This document shows positions 38,317 to 46,921 of a stretch of 55,314 nt of DNA, piece after piece. The notes below the pieces were generated by a model. It had not been told where the DNA came from, made no database searches, and worked only from the letters and a program-made list of their open reading frames with translations. The translations under genes were made by a program, and so were the position numbers. The stretch's first letter is position 1. Each line of letters starts with the position of its first letter. Origin of the DNA: JANXLS01 sp038227045 (GTDB lineage Bacteria; Planctomycetota; SZUA-567; H5-PLA8); NCBI GenBank assembly GCA_038227045.1, contig JBBRQD010000029.1:1-55314 (forward strand), read 5' to 3'.

Positions 38317-38458
38317 GGAACGATTAAGAAGAGTTTCGCGCCGGGATGCCCCGCACGCCCTTGGTGTTTCTTCATTCAAATCCCTCTATTTCCATTTTCG
38401 ATTTTTGAACTATCCTCTTCCGTCTTGATTGTTCCGCGTCTCCCTGGTTGGAATCGCA

Positions 38459-41400
38459 ATGCCCTTTGTTTCGCCTTTTGAATCGCTGAGCCGTTTGCCC
38501 GCGTTAGAGCCATTTTTACACAGTGGCGGAGCGCGCGCGCATGCCGTGATCCATGGCCTGATTGGTTCGTCGCGTTCTTTGGCGGCGGCCGCGATTGGGT
38601 TGGCGGACGTTGATTCTCCTCGAAAAGCGAAAGAAAAGACGACTCGGACGCGCATTGTGCTGATAGTAGTGGACGGGCCCGAAACGGCGCTCGATACCGT
38701 TTCCGATTTGCGCGCGTTTCTGGCCTGCGAAGAAGCCGTTCAAGCGGCGCTGAAACCGCGCGCCCGGAAACTTACTGAGGACGAACGCCGACTTAAGACT
38801 ATCAATATCGAAGAGAATTGGGCGGACGTCGCGCGACCGGCGGCGGATTCGATGCCGGAACATTTGAAGACCGGTCTGCGCCTTGAAACCGCGCTTTTTC
38901 CGGCGTGGGACGTGCTGCCCACGGAATCGGACCGGCCCGAAGGCATGACACTCGCCGGCCGGCGCAAGGCCACCGAACGGCTCAGCGAAATCAAAGCCGG
39001 GAAGAATGCGCCGCCGCAATGCCTCGTGTTGCTCGCGCCGATTGCCGCGCTTCAGCAGCCGTGCGAATCGCCCGCCGACACGGGTCAGAAGATTGTGCTG
39101 CGCACCGGTGACGAACACGATCCGATCAAACTCGGCCGGCTGTTGGCGGAATCCGGCTACGACCGCGTTGGACAAGTCGAAGTGCGCGGCGAATACGCGT
39201 TGCGCGGCGGGATTCTGGATATTTTTCCGTACACGTCCGACACGCCGTACCGCGTCGATTTCTTCGGCGAGACGATCGAAAGCGTCAAGCCGTTCGACCC
39301 GATTTCGCAGCGCTCGGAAGAGGCCGTCGATTCGATCGAATTCGCCGACGCGTCGCCCGGCATTCTAAAAAAGCTCTTTTCGCCCGGTGCCAGTGGCAAA
39401 CCGAATACGCTGCTGGATCATCTGCCCGATAGCTCATTGATTGTCTTCGAAGAACCCGGAAAACTCCGCCAGCGTGGGGAGCTTTATCAAGCATCGCTCG
39501 TGTCGGGACGTTCGATTTGTTTTGAAATCGGCGAACTGTTGAATACGTGCTTGCAGCGTTTCGATACGTTGCAACTGGTCGGCGATTGGGACGGGGAGAC
39601 GGCAGACGGGGCGACTGGAAGACAAGGAGACAAGGAGACAGGGAGACACGGAGAGGGGGGGAACTCGTCGAATTCTTCGGAAACCTTTGCGCACCTTTCC
39701 GATGCGGTTCGGGAATTTCGTGTGGATTGCAAGACCCTTCAGCGGCTTGAAGGCGACATCCTCGAACATGCGGATGCGTGGAAGAAGCTTGCGTCGGAGC
39801 GCGAACGGATTGTCGTGTTTTGCGAAACGGGCGGGCACAAACACCGCCTGCAGACGCTGTTTGACGAGAGCGGAATCACGGGCGCTCAGCAGTCGATCCA
39901 ATTAATGAACGGCAAGATCGCGCAGGGCTTCGATCTGCGTTCGGCGGGGTTCGCGTGCATCAGCGATCGCGAGATTCTCGGGACGACCAAGCAGCACGCG
40001 GGGCTTTCTCAGCAGCACAAACGCAAGCAGATGCCGGGGACCGTAGCAGTTCAGCATCTCGTCGATCTGCAACTGGGCGACTACGTCGTGCATCAGGCTC
40101 ATGGCATCGCGCGGTATCTGGGCATCGCGCGGCTGGAGAAAAGCGGGCGCACTGAAGATTACCTGACGCTGCTTTTCAACAACGATGTGAAACTCTACGT
40201 CCCCGCAGCGCACATCGGCTGGGTGGGAAAATACATTGGTGGCCACGCGAATCTCGAACTCTCGACGCTGGGCAGCAAGGTCTGGCAGCGCAAGAAGGAC
40301 CGGGCCGAAAAAGCGATTCGCGACATCGCGGAGGATTTGCTGGGCGTGCAGGCCGCGCGCAAAAGTTTGCCGGGGATCGTCTATCCGCCCGATGGCGAGT
40401 GGCAGGACGATTTCGAAAAGGCTTTTCCGTATGAGGAAACGCCCGATCAGGATACCGCGATCTTTGCCGTCAAGCAGGACATGGAAGGCACTTGCCCGAT
40501 GGACCGGCTGATCTGCGGGGACGTGGGCTTTGGCAAGACTGAAATTGCGTTGCGCGCCGCGTTCAAAGCCACCGGCGCGGGGAAACAGGTCGCCGTGCTC
40601 GTGCCAACGACCTTGCTGGCGGAACAGCACGGGCGGACGTTTGCGGAACGCTTCGCCGGTTTCCCCTTTCACGTCGCTGCGCTGTCGCGTTTCCGCTCGG
40701 CGAAAGAGCAGAAGCAGATTCTCGAAAAACTGGCGCTTGGGCGCATCGATGTCGTCATCGGCACGCACCGGCTGATTCAACGCGACGTGCGGTTCAAGGA
40801 TCTCGGCCTGGCGATCATCGACGAAGAGCAGCGCTTTGGCGTCGAGCACAAGGAATTCTTCAAGCGGCTGCGCAAGTCGGTCGATGTGCTGACGCTGACG
40901 GCCACACCGATCCCGCGCACACTGCACATGGCCATGCTGGGACTGCGCGACATTTCGAATCTGACGACTCCGCCGCGCAACCGGCTTCCGGTGACGACGA
41001 AAGTCGCGCGGGTCAGCGACGATCTGCTGCGGCGCGCGATGCTGCGCGAAATCTCGCGCGGCGGGCAGATCTTCGTCGTGCATCCGCGCGTTCGCGACAT
41101 CCAGATGTTCCGCGACCGGCTCGCCAAACTGGTGCCTGAAGCGAGCTTTGCGATTGGCCATGGCCAATTGGACGCCGACGATCTTGAAGAGGTCATGAGC
41201 GCGTTCATTCACGGAAAAGTCGACGTGCTCGTCAGCACCACGATCGTCGAGTCGGGCCTCGACATTCCGTCGGCGAACACGATTATCATTCACGAGGCGG
41301 ACCGCTTTGGGCTGGCGGAACTGCATCAATTGCGCGGCCGGGTGGGGCGGGGCGGCATTCAGGCGTACTGCTATCTTCTCTTGCCCGAAAACAGCGCACT

Positions 41401-42103
41401 GACGCCGGAGGGCTTGCGACGGCTGCGCGCGCTCGAAGAATTCGACGATCTGGGCGCGGGATTTCAGCTTGCGTTGAAGGATCTTGAAATCCGCGGCGCG
41501 GGAAATGTTCTGGGAAGCCAGCAGAGCGGCGAGATTGCCGAAATTGGTTACGAACTGTATTGCAAACTGCTGAATTCGACGGTGCAGAGCCTGCGCGGCG
41601 AAAAAGTTCCCGACCCGATTGAAGTGACGCTGCAATTGCGCGGTGCGGCCTTTATTCCGGAAGACTATGTGCAGGACGAGCGCGCGATCCTCGAACTGTA
41701 CCGGCGGCTCGACGAGGCCAAAGACAACGCGGTGATCGACGCGCTTAAAGCCGAATTGCTCGACCGCTTTGGGCCGCCGCCGCCTTCCGTGGAGCGCATG
41801 TTCGAAGAGACGAAACTGCGACGATTGGCGCAGGCGGCTTTCGTTCCTTATGTGGGATTTGAGAACGACGAAGGACGGCTGGTTTTGAAACTTTTCGATT
41901 GGGATTTAAAGGACGCCGACCGGGCATTGCGCGGACTGCCCGAAACCAAGGACGTGCGTGTGTTGAACGCTCAGACCTTTACGTTTGGGTTGACGCTGCG
42001 CGCCAAGAACGACGAAAAGATTTTGCGGCAGTTCGTGCGCAATTTACTGGAACCGTTGATGTGGTGGCGGCAGGGGAAACATCCGGGGCAAGGGAAAAGT
42101 TGA
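38459..42103 (+). CDS. mfd: Transcription-repair coupling factor
   Basis: The 1214-residue protein displaces RNA polymerase stalled at lesions and recruits UvrABC. It has the UvrB-like N-terminal region (GYDRVGQVEVRGEYALRGGI, DIFPYTSDTPYRVDFFGE) and the CarD-like RNA polymerase interaction domain (LQLGDYVVHQAHGIARYLGI, LYVPAAHI). The helicase lobes carry Walker A GDVGFGKTEIALRAAF, DEEQRFGVEHKE, TLTATPIPRTLHMA and HQLRGRVGRG, and a C-terminal TRCF domain follows. It is slightly long for the family, partly because of a low-complexity insert at about residues 378-402 made of repeat DNA. The ATG start lacks a strong ribosome site; an upstream TTG is the only other option in frame. Confidence 0.95.
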   Translation: MPFVSPFESLSRLPALEPFLHSGGARAHAVIHGLIGSSRSLAAAAIGLADVDSPRKAKEKTTRTRIVLIVVDGPETALDTVSDLRAFLACEEAVQAALKPRARKLTEDERRLKTINIEENWADVARPAADSMPEHLKTGLRLETALFPAWDVLPTESDRPEGMTLAGRRKATERLSEIKAGKNAPPQCLVLLAPIAALQQPCESPADTGQKIVLRTGDEHDPIKLGRLLAESGYDRVGQVEVRGEYALRGGILDIFPYTSDTPYRVDFFGETIESVKPFDPISQRSEEAVDSIEFADASPGILKKLFSPGASGKPNTLLDHLPDSSLIVFEEPGKLRQRGELYQASLVSGRSICFEIGELLNTCLQRFDTLQLVGDWDGETADGATGRQGDKETGRHGEGGNSSNSSETFAHLSDAVREFRVDCKTLQRLEGDILEHADAWKKLASERERIVVFCETGGHKHRLQTLFDESGITGAQQSIQLMNGKIAQGFDLRSAGFACISDREILGTTKQHAGLSQQHKRKQMPGTVAVQHLVDLQLGDYVVHQAHGIARYLGIARLEKSGRTEDYLTLLFNNDVKLYVPAAHIGWVGKYIGGHANLELSTLGSKVWQRKKDRAEKAIRDIAEDLLGVQAARKSLPGIVYPPDGEWQDDFEKAFPYEETPDQDTAIFAVKQDMEGTCPMDRLICGDVGFGKTEIALRAAFKATGAGKQVAVLVPTTLLAEQHGRTFAERFAGFPFHVAALSRFRSAKEQKQILEKLALGRIDVVIGTHRLIQRDVRFKDLGLAIIDEEQRFGVEHKEFFKRLRKSVDVLTLTATPIPRTLHMAMLGLRDISNLTTPPRNRLPVTTKVARVSDDLLRRAMLREISRGGQIFVVHPRVRDIQMFRDRLAKLVPEASFAIGHGQLDADDLEEVMSAFIHGKVDVLVSTTIVESGLDIPSANTIIIHEADRFGLAELHQLRGRVGRGGIQAYCYLLLPENSALTPEGLRRLRALEEFDDLGAGFQLALKDLEIRGAGNVLGSQQSGEIAEIGYELYCKLLNSTVQSLRGEKVPDPIEVTLQLRGAAFIPEDYVQDERAILELYRRLDEAKDNAVIDALKAELLDRFGPPPPSVERMFEETKLRRLAQAAFVPYVGFENDEGRLVLKLFDWDLKDADRALRGLPETKDVRVLNAQTFTFGLTLRAKNDEKILRQFVRNLLEPLMWWRQGKHPGQGKS
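39589..39661 (+). repeat. In-frame GGAGACAAGGAGACA word array inside mfd
   Basis: This 73-base stretch is a low-complexity array of GGGAGAC, AAGGAGAC and ACGGAGA words, unlike the surrounding coding DNA. It encodes the low-complexity segment DGETADGATGRQGDKETGRH and a Gly/Ser-rich tail. The array keeps the reading frame open on both sides and resembles the dispersed intergenic word repeats elsewhere in this window. Confidence 0.7.
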
Positions 42104-42406
42104 AGGGGAGAGACTGCGTTCGCTCGAATTTGGCGATTTCACGATTTGCGAATAAAAAAGTTTTTGACGCCGCAGTCCGCGTGCGGTATTGGAAGAGGTG
42201 ATGAAATTGTCGAATTGCCGCCGCAACCCTTGTGGTTAGAAGGCTTTAAATATACTGAATTGCCCGTAAAATGATGCCGTTGCGGGGCGTTTCAAAGAAC
42301 TGCCCGCGCTTCGCTGGTTTTTGTTGTTGCAAGATTCGAGCGCGTCTCGTATTTCGTTTCCGTCAGCAGACACTAAAGCAAAGACTGCAAGGAGGCATTT
42401 TTTACA
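42104..42406. other. Intergenic region upstream of the acidic protein gene
   Basis: This roughly 300-base gap after mfd shows no gene. A possible weak promoter (TTGTGG at 42230 and TATACT at 42251, spacer 15) and a strong ribosome site AAGGAGG at 42389-42395 precede the acidic protein. A TTGACG motif near 42163 has only a poor -10 partner. Confidence 0.4.
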
Positions 42407-43003
42407 ATGACCATGATCGCTCAACCCAGCCGCAGAACCTTACCTCGCGCCATGCCCGGTTTCATCCGCGAAGTCGAAGAGGAAGAACTCGCCCGCAAGC
42501 CCAAGCGGAAAGACGATGACGACGACGAAGAAGATATTGAGGGCGTCGATGACGACGAAGACGATGAAGATGACGATGATGACGACGAGGACGAAGACGA
42601 CGACGAGGACGAAGATCTCGACGATCTCGATGACGATGAGGATGAGGATGATGAGGATGAAGACGACGACGAGGACGAATTCGACGATGACGACGAAGAA
42701 GATTTAGAAGACGAAGATGAGGACGAAGAAGAGGAAGAGGATGAATTCGACGACGACGAAGTCGAAAAAGACGAAAAAGAAGAAGATGATGATGACGATG
42801 AAGACGATGAAGACGATGGCGATGAAGACGAAGAAGATGAAGAAGATGATGATGACGAAGAAGACGACGATGATGACGATGATGACGATGACGATGAAGA
42901 CGATGACGATGAAGATGAAGACGATGAAGACGACGAAGACGAGGATGATGACGGCAAGAAGAAAAAGAAAAGCGCTCCAAAAACAAAACCGCGCAAGAAA
43001 TAA
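42407..43003 (+). CDS. Extremely acidic Asp/Glu-repeat protein
   Basis: The 198-residue protein has a short basic/hydrophobic N-terminus (about 1-35, with EVEEEELARKPKRK). Then residues 36-182 are about nine-tenths Asp or Glu, broken only by single Ile, Gly, Val, Leu, Phe and Lys residues. A basic tail (GKKKKKSAPKTKPRKK) follows. Codons are nearly all GAT/GAC/GAA/GAG, giving a purine-rich trinucleotide tract, so it may have expanded by slippage. A perfect AAGGAGG ribosome site and a clear start and stop argue that it is translated. Such polyanions can mimic DNA or buffer cations and basic proteins; nothing fixes the role. The next gene is a membrane protein on the same strand. Confidence 0.78.
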   Translation: MTMIAQPSRRTLPRAMPGFIREVEEEELARKPKRKDDDDDEEDIEGVDDDEDDEDDDDDDEDEDDDEDEDLDDLDDDEDEDDEDEDDDEDEFDDDDEEDLEDEDEDEEEEEDEFDDDEVEKDEKEEDDDDDEDDEDDGDEDEEDEEDDDDEEDDDDDDDDDDDEDDDDEDEDDEDDEDEDDDGKKKKKSAPKTKPRKK

Positions 43004-43184
43004 GTTCTTTTCGTCGTTTTAGATGCAGCAAAGGTTTAAATTTAAAAGTCGGAAATTGACGGCGGCGGAGATCGAAGTGTTGGATCGCGGCAACCGCACT
43101 CATCAGCGGTGGCGTGGGATTCGAGACAATTTCGTCGATCGTTTTTTAACTGTGCGCCGGACTTATTACTATGGGAGTGTCATC

Positions 43185-44030
43185 GTGAGCGATCCGCTAA
43201 CAGAAAACATGCCGGCAGGGGAACAACCCAAGACGTTGGATGCGGCGGTTGCGCCTATTGCGTCCATTGCGTCGAACGAGCCGAAGGCCGCCGAAACGAC
43301 GGCAACTGCTGAAGTCGGCGCGCCCGGCGCAGCCAAGCCGGCGCGACGAGCCGGTGCCGCCGTGTCGCGCAAATCCGCGCCCGAGGGTGTGCCCGTCGCG
43401 AAAGCGCCGCCTCCGCCCGACACGGCGAAGACCATCGCCTTCGCCGTCTGCGGACTGCTCGTAGTGGCCATTGTCGGCGTGGGCGGTTATATGATCCTCA
43501 AACCGAAAGCGCCGACAGTCGCAAAAACGTCTTTGGACAAACTCAGCGGCGATGCGCGCGAACTGGCCGAGAAAGCCGTGAAGGCGGACGAGCTTTACAA
43601 AGAGGGCAAGGAAAAGGCCGCCAGCCAGACGCTCGCGGACTTGCTCGAGGCCGACGCCAAGCTCACCGAAGCCAACAAGTTGTTCAATGAGATCAGCGAC
43701 GCGAATCAGACGGTTGCGGGCTTCAAAGATCAGATTGAATCGGCGCGCAACAAGAGGATGACCATCGATAAAGAACTGACTCCGATTCGCAAAAAGATCG
43801 ACGAACTCGAATCGGAAGAGCGCCGCAATAAATCCAAAACGGCAGGGTCAACTAAAACGACCGATCCCGCGCCGCCCACTCCGGCTGTCACTCCCGGCAA
43901 AGACAAACCCGAGCCGGATTTATCGGATGCCAATCTGGACCGGTTGTTCAAGGACGATCCGTCGGAATATGAAAAGCTGGCGAAATTGCGGAAGGCGAAG
44001 GATCCGACATACGAGATTAAGAAAGAATAA
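43185..44030 (+). CDS. Single-pass membrane protein with coiled-coil, unknown
   Basis: The 281-residue protein has an Ala/Pro/Lys-rich N-terminus (about 1-80), one strong transmembrane helix (about 85-104, AFAVCGLLVVAIVGVGGYMI) and a charged helical region. The latter is likely a coiled coil with Lys/Glu/Asp heptad character (about 120-225), before a Pro-rich acidic tail. It is not assigned to a family. A GTG start with GGGAG seven bases upstream is favoured; the frame is open to an ATG at 43023, but that extension has no ribosome site. It follows the acidic protein gene closely and may share a transcript, which would place a polyanion next to a membrane anchor. Confidence 0.68.
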   Translation: MSDPLTENMPAGEQPKTLDAAVAPIASIASNEPKAAETTATAEVGAPGAAKPARRAGAAVSRKSAPEGVPVAKAPPPPDTAKTIAFAVCGLLVVAIVGVGGYMILKPKAPTVAKTSLDKLSGDARELAEKAVKADELYKEGKEKAASQTLADLLEADAKLTEANKLFNEISDANQTVAGFKDQIESARNKRMTIDKELTPIRKKIDELESEERRNKSKTAGSTKTTDPAPPTPAVTPGKDKPEPDLSDANLDRLFKDDPSEYEKLAKLRKAKDPTYEIKKE

Positions 44031-44055
44031 CGTAAAAATCCTGCGATCCACGACT

Positions 44056-44112
44056 ACCCCTCACCCCGCGCATGAGTACATGCGTCGGCCCTCTCCCTCA
44101 AGGGGAGAGGGG
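44056..44112. repeat. Intergenic CCCTCACCC / CCCTCTCCC hairpin repeat
   Basis: A small CGCATG/CATGCG hairpin (44069-44084) is followed by a perfect nine-base stem CCCTCTCCC/GGGAGAGGG (44089-44097 with 44103-44111). This word combination is a widespread intergenic repeat in bacteria. It sits between convergent genes and can act as a termination barrier. Confidence 0.65.
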
Positions 44113-44147
44113 AAATGCCGCCACAGCATCCGGTGATGCACACATGC

Positions 44148-45536
44148 TTACCTGCCGAAAATCTGTTTGAGCAAGAAATCCTTCACGTCCACCGCCGCCA
44201 TGTGTTCCGGCAAATTCGCGTTGGGATCGGAGGCGATTAGCAGCGGTCCCTGCTCTGGTGTGTCGGGTAGGCGTCCGTGGCTGCCTTTGACGAGCGACGA
44301 ATCGAAGGGGATGAAATCCATGATCGTTTGACGGAAGCCGAGCTTGCGCATGAGCAGGCGTTTGGCGATGCGCGCTTTGATGCAGCAGACGTTCGGATCG
44401 AGGAACAGTTCCACCGGGTCGTAGCCCGGTTTGTTGTGAATGTCCACTTCGTGCGCCCAGGGCGGGCAGAGCGCATCGTCTTCCCAGTAATAATACGTGA
44501 ACCATTTGTTCACTGCGCTGATCGCGATCAATTCGCCCGAGCGCGGATGATCCAGCCCCGCCTCGCGAATGCCTTGCGAATCCAGCACGCGTTCGATGCC
44601 GGGTGTTTTCTCGAGCAGCGTTTTGACCGCGGCGACGTCGCTGCCATCTTGAATGTACACATGAGCGATCTGGTGATCCGCGACCGCGAACGCGCGCGAC
44701 GCGGCGAAGTCGAGCAGTTCCCACGATGCCTGTTTTTGCACGCGCAGGAATCCCGCGCGGCGCAACACGCGGTTGATGTCCACCGCGCCGTCGGTTTGCG
44801 ACATTCCATACTCGCTTAAGATGACAATCTTCGTGCCGCGCGCTCGCGCGCTGTCAATCATGCGTCCGGCGATGTCGTCGACGGCCTTCAGATCCTCGGC
44901 GATCTTGGGATCGTCCGGCCCGAGGCGCTGGAGGTTGTAGTCGAGATGCGGCAGATAGACGAGCGAGAGCGTTGGGGCGAAGCGCCTGGCGACGGATTCG
45001 GCACAGCGTTCGATCCACAGGCTGGAGCCGATTCCCGCGCCCGGACCCCAGAATTCAAAGAGCGGAAAGCGGCCGAGTTCGGCGTCGAGTTGCGGGGCGA
45101 GTTCGGGCGGATCGGTATAGGTCAGGGAAATCAAAGAACCGTCGGCGAGGTGCGCGGGGCGCGGCGTGACGGCGACATCGTTCTTCGAATACATGTTGTA
45201 CCACCAGAACAGCTTCGCGCTGGTGAACTTCGGATCGCGTTTTTTTGCGTCGTGCCAGATTTTATGGCCTTGAACCAGGGCGTTCGACTGCTTCCAGAAA
45301 TGGACTTCGGCCAGGTCGCGAAAGTACCAGCCATTCGCGACGACGCCGTGATCGCGCGGCAGAAGGCCGGTGAGGAACGTGCTCTGAACCGTGCATGTCA
45401 CCGCCGGCAGCACGGTGCCCAGCAGCGCGGAAGCGCCGTCTTTGGCAAGCGCGAGAATATTTTTGGCGTGCGCGGGATGCTTATTCAACAGATCGCGCGT
45501 CAGGCCGACAATGTTCAGGACGAGAAGAGGAGTCAT
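44148..45536 (-). CDS. Alkaline phosphatase superfamily phosphodiesterase-like protein
   Basis: The 462-residue protein belongs to the nucleotide pyrophosphatase/phosphodiesterase branch of the alkaline phosphatase superfamily. The N-terminal strand VLNIVGLTRD supplies a metal-binding acid. TCTVQSTFLTG contains the likely Thr nucleophile, RDHGVVANGWYF is a conserved stretch, and VYLPHLDYNLQRLG supplies His/Asp ligands. SEYGMS replaces the usual S-D-H-G and HEVDIHNKPGYDP lies near the C-terminus. It probably hydrolyses phosphoesters or phosphodiesters; the set resembles the EboF-type hydrolases, but no other ebo genes are here. I use the inner ATG since the upstream 61 codons lie in intergenic repeat DNA. 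It is divergent from the aminotransferase gene. Confidence 0.84.
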   Translation of the reverse strand: MTPLLVLNIVGLTRDLLNKHPAHAKNILALAKDGASALLGTVLPAVTCTVQSTFLTGLLPRDHGVVANGWYFRDLAEVHFWKQSNALVQGHKIWHDAKKRDPKFTSAKLFWWYNMYSKNDVAVTPRPAHLADGSLISLTYTDPPELAPQLDAELGRFPLFEFWGPGAGIGSSLWIERCAESVARRFAPTLSLVYLPHLDYNLQRLGPDDPKIAEDLKAVDDIAGRMIDSARARGTKIVILSEYGMSQTDGAVDINRVLRRAGFLRVQKQASWELLDFAASRAFAVADHQIAHVYIQDGSDVAAVKTLLEKTPGIERVLDSQGIREAGLDHPRSGELIAISAVNKWFTYYYWEDDALCPPWAHEVDIHNKPGYDPVELFLDPNVCCIKARIAKRLLMRKLGFRQTIMDFIPFDSSLVKGSHGRLPDTPEQGPLLIASDPNANLPEHMAAVDVKDFLLKQIFGR

Positions 45537-45539
45537 GGA

Positions 45540-45717
45540 ATGGATATTAAGACTTTGCGCGCAAAAAATCTTCATCAACTCCCCGAACCAGTGCGTTCCG
45601 CGGATTGCGCAGAAACGGGGAGTTGGGCCACCCAACGCTTCTTTAAAAGCACTCTCAAATTCTTTGCGTCTTCGCGCCTTTGCGTTTAAAACGGCGTTTA
45701 GTCCGAGGTACTCATTC
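45540..45717. repeat. Divergent promoter region with dispersed TTTGCG-type repeat words
   Basis: The space between the two divergent genes contains repeat words such as CTTTGCGTCTTCGCGCCTTT near 45660-45685 and GGGAGTTGGGCCACCCAAC near 45618. It must contain promoters for both flanking genes, but I cannot single out boxes with confidence. Confidence 0.4.
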
Positions 45718-46911
45718 ATGTTTCACGACGACGAATTCTGGACCGCTCAGCGGCGGCGTATTTTTCTGCCGCGCGATTCGATCAATCTCAATGCCGGGAC
45801 GCTTTCGCCCACGCCCGTTGCGGTCATGGAGGCGCTTGAGCGCATGCGCCACCAGCAGGCTGCCGCGCCGTCGGATTTTTTGTGGCGCCAGATGCCGCCG
45901 CTGCTGGAGCGCGCACGCACGCGGTTGTGTGCGTATGTGAATTGCGCGCCCTGCAATCTGCTGCTGCTGCCCAACGTCACGCACGCGATCAATCTCGCGG
46001 CCGAGAGTTTGAAACTGGAACCCGGCAGCGAGATTTTGACGACCGATCACGAGTACGGCGCGATGCTGTATTGTTGGCGGCGGCTCGCGGCGGAACGCGG
46101 CTGGCGCATTCGCATGGTTTCGATTCCCTACAATACGGAAGATCCCAAGGAACTCGTCGCGTCGATTGAAGCCGCCATTGAGCCGCAAACAAAGGTGCTG
46201 TTCTTCAGCCACGTGACGAGCACGAGCGGGCTGGTTCTGCCCGCCGCGGAGTTGTGCGCGCTGGCTCGGCGGCGCGGCCTGGTCAGCGTTGTCGATGGGG
46301 CGCACGCGCCGGGGAATGTGCCGGTGGATCTGGCCAAAATCGATGCGGATTTTTACGGCGCGAACTGCCACAAATGGATGATGGCTCCGATGGGCTCGGG
46401 TTTCTTAAGCGTGCGCGGCGAACACAGAGCATCGCTGCGTCCGCAGGTGGTCAGTTGGGGCTGGGGCTATCCGCCCGCGGAACTCGATGCCGACAGTGGC
46501 TGCGGCGGATCGAAGTGGCAGCATTCGCTTGAATTTTACGGCTGCACCGAACGCTGCCCGCAGATGGTACTGCCCGAAGTATTGGACTTCCGCGAAAGTC
46601 TGGGCGGTGACGCGGCGATCGCGCGGCGCGTGCGCGAAGTCTCGCTTTTCGCGCGCGCGCACTTCGCAGCGCTTGGCTTCGCCCCGGCGACGCCGCTGAA
46701 TCCGGAATTGTCGGGCGCGCTGATGGCGTTCGAATTTCCGCGCGTGGACCCCATCGCGATGCGCGAGCGGCTCTGGCGCGAACACCGCATCGAATGCCCG
46801 ATTAATTTTTCGGGGGAACGGTTTTTTCTGCGCGTTTCGACCGCGTGGTTTGTGACGCGGGAGGAGATTGTGCGATTGGGGGAGGCGTTGGTGGCGATGG
46901 GTGTGAAGTGA
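45718..46911 (+). CDS. Class V aminotransferase (isopenicillin N epimerase-like)
   Basis: The 397-residue PLP enzyme has the fold-type I layout of class V aminotransferases. NLNAGTLSPTP forms the N-terminal substrate region. LLPNVTHAINLAAESL, then VVDGAHAPGNVPVDL (Asp binding the PLP nitrogen) and ADFYGANCHKWMMAPMGSGF follow, with the Schiff-base Lys in the last. Relatives include isopenicillin N epimerase, cysteine desulfurase-like and selenocysteine lyase-like proteins; the reaction here is unknown. A GAGG site lies eleven bases before the ATG. The gene is divergent from the phosphodiesterase-like gene and converges closely on the secretin-like gene (10-base gap). Confidence 0.9.
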   Translation: MFHDDEFWTAQRRRIFLPRDSINLNAGTLSPTPVAVMEALERMRHQQAAAPSDFLWRQMPPLLERARTRLCAYVNCAPCNLLLLPNVTHAINLAAESLKLEPGSEILTTDHEYGAMLYCWRRLAAERGWRIRMVSIPYNTEDPKELVASIEAAIEPQTKVLFFSHVTSTSGLVLPAAELCALARRRGLVSVVDGAHAPGNVPVDLAKIDADFYGANCHKWMMAPMGSGFLSVRGEHRASLRPQVVSWGWGYPPAELDADSGCGGSKWQHSLEFYGCTERCPQMVLPEVLDFRESLGGDAAIARRVREVSLFARAHFAALGFAPATPLNPELSGALMAFEFPRVDPIAMRERLWREHRIECPINFSGERFFLRVSTAWFVTREEIVRLGEALVAMGVK

Positions 46912-46921
46912 AGATAACAGT

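Noticed and set aside
39589..39661. CRISPR-like or VNTR array
   Set aside because: The words are short, irregular and lack unique spacers; they are an in-frame low-complexity insertion.
39902..41635. 577-residue minus-strand open frame
   Set aside because: It is antisense to mfd and shows no recognisable motif.
42421..42996. 191-residue poly-serine open frame antisense to the acidic gene
   Set aside because: It is the exact mirror of the GAT/GAC/GAA/GAG tract and has no ribosome site or functional motif.
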